33,608 bases of DNA from an uncultured Bacillota bacterium (GTDB lineage Bacteria > Bacillota_I > Bacilli_A > Izemoplasmatales > UBA1188): positions 1-33,608 of the forward strand of contig CALCVH010000162.1 of assembly GCA_937907585.1 (NCBI GenBank), read 5' to 3'. The translations under genes and the position numbers were made by a program. Shown here in pieces: positions 31,087-33,608 of the stretch (its first letter is position 1; every line of letters starts with the position of its first letter). The notes under the pieces are model-generated. The model was not told the DNA's origin, ran no database searches, and was given only the letters and a program-made list of their open reading frames with translations.

Positions 31087-31771
31087 AATCAATACCTCCG
31101 TATTGTTTACAAATGCCAATCTTAATGTTTTGATATTCAAATTTTGCTTTCATAAGAATTACTTTTCTATCTATCAAATCCGCTTCGGTTGATAAATGAA
31201 TCAAAAGCATTTCCTCTACATTGGATAAATCAACTGCTTTACTTAAAAAATGTTTTAAACCTCTAAAGCCTAAATGCGTGTTTATTTGTCGCATGTGCTT
31301 ATAATCTTTTGGAGCTTTGCTCATTAGTTCATCATCATAGTTGCATTCAACCATAATATGAGTAAACTTGAATTGTTTTAAATCATATTTGCAGATACTA
31401 AAATCAGTTACATATAATAAGCATTGAGTTTCTGTTTTTACAATTAAAGCACTATTTTTGCATTCGCCATGATAGATAGGGAACACAAACAAGCGATATT
31501 TTATTGTTTTTGGCTTATTTAAGATTATTTCTTTAAATTCTTGAGTAAGTCTACCCTCTATCACTTGAACGCCCCTTTTAAGCAAGTTTTCTAAATTTGC
31601 CGAATGGTCTTTGTGTTCATGTGATATGAAACAAAATTCTAAATTATTTAGATTTACATTTGAAATAATTTTTCTAATATTAACACCTGCATCTAGGAGG
31701 TAAGTTAATCCCTCCTGATGCACAATGTATGAGTTACCACTTGAGCCACTACCCAAGCATTCAATCTTCAT
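31076..31771 (-). CDS. MBL-fold metallohydrolase, possible recombination nuclease (231 aa)
   Basis: This encodes 231 residues. LGSGSSGNSYIV opens the fold, followed by LLDAGV and the metal motif SHEHKDHSANL (HxHxDH at about 51-56); a later NTHLGFRGLKHFLSK and LLIHLSTEAD carry further ligand-type histidines. This is the YycJ/WalJ-like metallo-beta-lactamase group found beside RecT in many Gram-positive phages, thought to act as an exonuclease that supplies single strands. It is located directly between recT and the replication gene. No RecE- or YqaJ-type exonuclease is present. Confidence 0.8.
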   Translation of the reverse strand: MKIECLGSGSSGNSYIVHQEGLTYLLDAGVNIRKIISNVNLNNLEFCFISHEHKDHSANLENLLKRGVQVIEGRLTQEFKEIILNKPKTIKYRLFVFPIYHGECKNSALIVKTETQCLLYVTDFSICKYDLKQFKFTHIMVECNYDDELMSKAPKDYKHMRQINTHLGFRGLKHFLSKAVDLSNVEEMLLIHLSTEADLIDRKVILMKAKFEYQNIKIGICKQYGGIDYGG

Positions 31772-31772
31772 T

Positions 31773-32678
31773 TTAGAAATCTACCTTATTTTTATCTGGC
31801 TCAATTCCTAACCGAGCATTGATTACATCTTGTTGAGTAGGTTTATGATTTTGGATTGGTTTTTCTTCTTCAACTACTTTTGGAGTAATTGATCCTGTTT
31901 CTTCGATTTGAGCTTCTAAAACTTGGCTTTCATCATATTTAGTTTCTTCTGTTGTTGGAGTTTGGCTATCTACATAATTATCATTTTCTACTACATTATT
32001 GATAACAAGTGATTCATCAGTTGATTGGTTGAATAAGTTTTTAACTAAATGTCTTGTAACAGTTCTTTGGCAAGCCTCTGTTTCAAACTCACTTTGTAGC
32101 TTGTTATTTGATTTGTTGCTTGACATATTCCAAGATTTTCTAATTCTTTCGATAGTCATTAAATCATAACGCTTTGAGCCATCAGGCATTACTGCAACTG
32201 CATAAGCTCCAACAATTGGATTATGCCAATTTTCAAATTTTGTTTTATGTTCTACTTGTAAGAAGTTTGTTTCTTCTTCATAAGAAATGTTTACTTCATC
32301 ACCCTGATAAATTATATAGGCTTGAATTTCTTTAACTAATCCAGATAGTTTAGCAACTGCTCTATCGCCATGATATGAACGCATCAAGCCAACTTTACCA
32401 CCATAGTTAATGAAATAGCATTGCTTCTTTTGTGGGCTTAAACCCTGTACACACATATTAAGTAAAGCATTAGCTAAAGCATCCTTATCAGTGCCAAGTA
32501 AGTTACTTGCTTTTAATTCTAAATAAGCAAATTTTAAAGCATTTTCAGGTGAGTAGTTCTTTGGAAGAACTAACTCTCTTGATTCAGTTAATTGATTAAC
32601 TCTTGTTAATACACCATCAGTAACATTTCTTTCAGTGCTTACTACACCATTTTGTTTTTGAACTAAATTGTTTTCCAT
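31773..32678 (-). CDS. recT: RecT-family single-strand annealing protein
   Basis: This encodes 301 residues, the normal RecT size. Conserved features include LPKNYSPENALKFAYLEL, NALLNMCVQGLSPQKKQCYF (the Q.GL.P.KK.CYFI signature) and GLMRSYHGDRAVAKL, with FETEACQRTVTRHLVKNL at the end of the core. The C-terminal 80 residues are acidic and low-complexity. RecT binds single-stranded DNA and anneals complementary strands for phage recombination. Genes for the Rad50-like ATPase, this protein and the MBL protein are tightly linked. Confidence 0.93.
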   Translation of the reverse strand: MENNLVQKQNGVVSTERNVTDGVLTRVNQLTESRELVLPKNYSPENALKFAYLELKASNLLGTDKDALANALLNMCVQGLSPQKKQCYFINYGGKVGLMRSYHGDRAVAKLSGLVKEIQAYIIYQGDEVNISYEEETNFLQVEHKTKFENWHNPIVGAYAVAVMPDGSKRYDLMTIERIRKSWNMSSNKSNNKLQSEFETEACQRTVTRHLVKNLFNQSTDESLVINNVVENDNYVDSQTPTTEETKYDESQVLEAQIEETGSITPKVVEEEKPIQNHKPTQQDVINARLGIEPDKNKVDF

Positions 32679-32687
32679 ATTTTCCTC

Positions 32688-32876
32688 CTAGTATTTTAAT
32701 TCAATTACATTTTTTTCTTTTTCAATTAAAGCAACTGTGTATTGCTTATCAATTTTAGTGATGACAATTCCATTCTTGTCATCTTGAACAAATCCTGTCT
32801 TTTCCAATTCCTCTGTTTCCAACTTACTTAATTTGTAAGTAGGACAGGTTAAATCTTCATCATAAATAACTTCCAT
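32688..32876 (-). CDS. Hypothetical early protein (62 aa)
   Basis: This encodes 62 residues, acidic at the start (MEVIYDEDLTCPTYKL) with two beta strands (GIVITKIDKQYTVALIEKE). No family is recognised. It is inserted between the Rad50-like gene and recT with gaps of 9 bases on both sides, so it may belong to the recombination module. Confidence 0.55.
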   Translation of the reverse strand: MEVIYDEDLTCPTYKLSKLETEELEKTGFVQDDKNGIVITKIDKQYTVALIEKEKNVIELKY

Positions 32877-32885
32877 TTTTTCCTC

Positions 32886-33608
32886 CTAAATAATTATGAT
32901 TTTCTTTTGTTCTTTATCACCTACAACTGTGCAAATAAGTTGTTCAGTTGTTAAGTTTCTAATCTTTTCCATATCATCAAAGCCCTCTAATCTATCTGCT
33001 AGAATTGGTAGATCATTAGTTCCTAGAATTTCTCTAATCTTATGGATAAATTGGATGCCAACCTCTAACTTTTTAGATGTGTTTACATTTCCAAATTCGA
33101 CTCCATCAACTGTTGCATAGCAAACCTCTTTTACACCATCGTTTGAAATGTTATCTTCTAACATTACAAAATCAATTCCTGTTAATTCTTTTGCTTTCTT
33201 ATTGATTAAAGAAATCTTTGTTTGAATGAATGAGCTTACTAATTCAAGTAGGCTTTCAATATCATTTAATTTTGCTTGAGTATCTTTATATTTGGCTTCA
33301 AATTCAAGTTTTGAAGCATACTTTGATTGTTTCATATATTCAGCTTCAATTGCTTCCTTAATAGGCGTTAATTCAGTTTCTAAACGCTCTATCTCGGCTG
33401 CATTTGCTTGTGCTTGGTTAATGATTACCTCATCAATTTTATTTTGAATTTCAATTATGTTTGAATCATCTACTATAATTGCAGTAGCATTTAATGTATC
33501 AATCTTTGTTTGAATTTCATTAACCTTTGATAAATCGATAGGCTTTGATGATGCAGCCAATATCTCATTGTTAATGTTTTCAATTTCTTCATTTAAAGAC
33601 TCTAGCTT
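32886..33608 (-). CDS. Rad50/SbcC-like zinc-hook ATPase, C-terminal part (open at the window edge)
   Basis: This is the continuation of the gene that starts at 1396; bases 33551-33608 duplicate 1-58. It encodes the returning coiled coil and the C-terminal ATPase lobe. That lobe has a signature-like stretch NTSKKLEVGIQF and a Walker B-like LPILADRLEGFDD close to the C-terminus, the order expected for Rad50/SMC ATPases where both lobes combine into one head. The gene ends at TAG (32886-32888) and is followed after 9 bases by a 62-residue ORF and then recT, so the genes are almost certainly cotranscribed. An apparent start at 33558-33560 (TTG) is an artefact of the linear cut: the frame stays open upstream across the join. 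1396 + 665 bases gives 687 codons including the stop, an exact multiple of three. Confidence 0.88.
   Translation of the reverse strand, partial: KLESLNEEIENINNEILAASSKPIDLSKVNEIQTKIDTLNATAIIVDDSNIIEIQNKIDEVIINQAQANAAEIERLETELTPIKEAIEAEYMKQSKYASKLEFEAKYKDTQAKLNDIESLLELVSSFIQTKISLINKKAKELTGIDFVMLEDNISNDGVKEVCYATVDGVEFGNVNTSKKLEVGIQFIHKIREILGTNDLPILADRLEGFDDMEKIRNLTTEQLICTVVGDKEQKKIIII
33551..33608. repeat. Terminal direct repeat (right copy)
   Basis: This is the same 58 bases as 1-58. The unique genome length is therefore 33550 bases. Confidence 0.9.

Overview
This window is a complete, circularly closed temperate phage genome of about 33.55 kb. The first 58 bases are repeated exactly as the last 58, and a 686-codon gene reads through the join in frame. 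Base composition is strongly AT-rich (roughly 30% G+C by eye), TGA is used as a stop, and starts are preceded by AGGAGG-type Shine-Dalgarno sites. These traits and the gene families present (terminase, Phage_min_cap2 and GP20-type scaffold proteins, RecT with a metallo-beta-lactamase protein, an ArpU-like regulator, ImmA-like peptidase) point to a low-GC Gram-positive-lineage host (Bacillota or Mycoplasmatota, probably a gut lineage). The exact host is inference.

Layout. A divergent control region (about 2.94-3.15 kb) splits the genome. Rightward from it runs a short lysogeny operon: an XRE repressor, an ImmA/IrrE-like HExxH peptidase, a second small XRE protein and a tyrosine integrase (3.15-5.18 kb). 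Behind the integrase is a convergent intergenic region with two back-to-back terminators, a tRNA-3'-end-like candidate attP core and repeated arm-like motifs. Everything else reads leftward. The early operon begins at about 2.92 kb with small regulators, passes through the circle join as a Rad50-like zinc-hook ATPase, then carries RecT, an MBL-fold protein, a replication initiator with embedded 12-bp iterons (likely origin), two DNA methyltransferases, a run of small accessory genes and an ArpU-like late regulator (24.0 kb). A lipoprotein gene with its own promoter and terminators (a moron) separates early from late genes.

The late operon starts in a 460-bp non-coding leader (23.07-23.51 kb) holding phased direct repeats, a 75-nt terminator-like stem and a 99-bp tract with no G or C. 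It continues through terS, terL, portal, a minor head protein with a C-terminal metallopeptidase-like domain, scaffold, major capsid protein, connectors, a putative tail tube protein, a putative tail hub and a 939-aa fibre. It ends in three consecutive membrane-protein genes.

Two absences stand out: no recognisable endolysin is encoded anywhere, and there is no tape-measure-sized gene. The lysis slot instead holds a cassette of one secreted/anchored coiled-coil protein and two multi-pass membrane proteins. This could mean a wall-less host, an unfamiliar lysis or release mechanism, or a very short tail. This is the most interesting part of the window.
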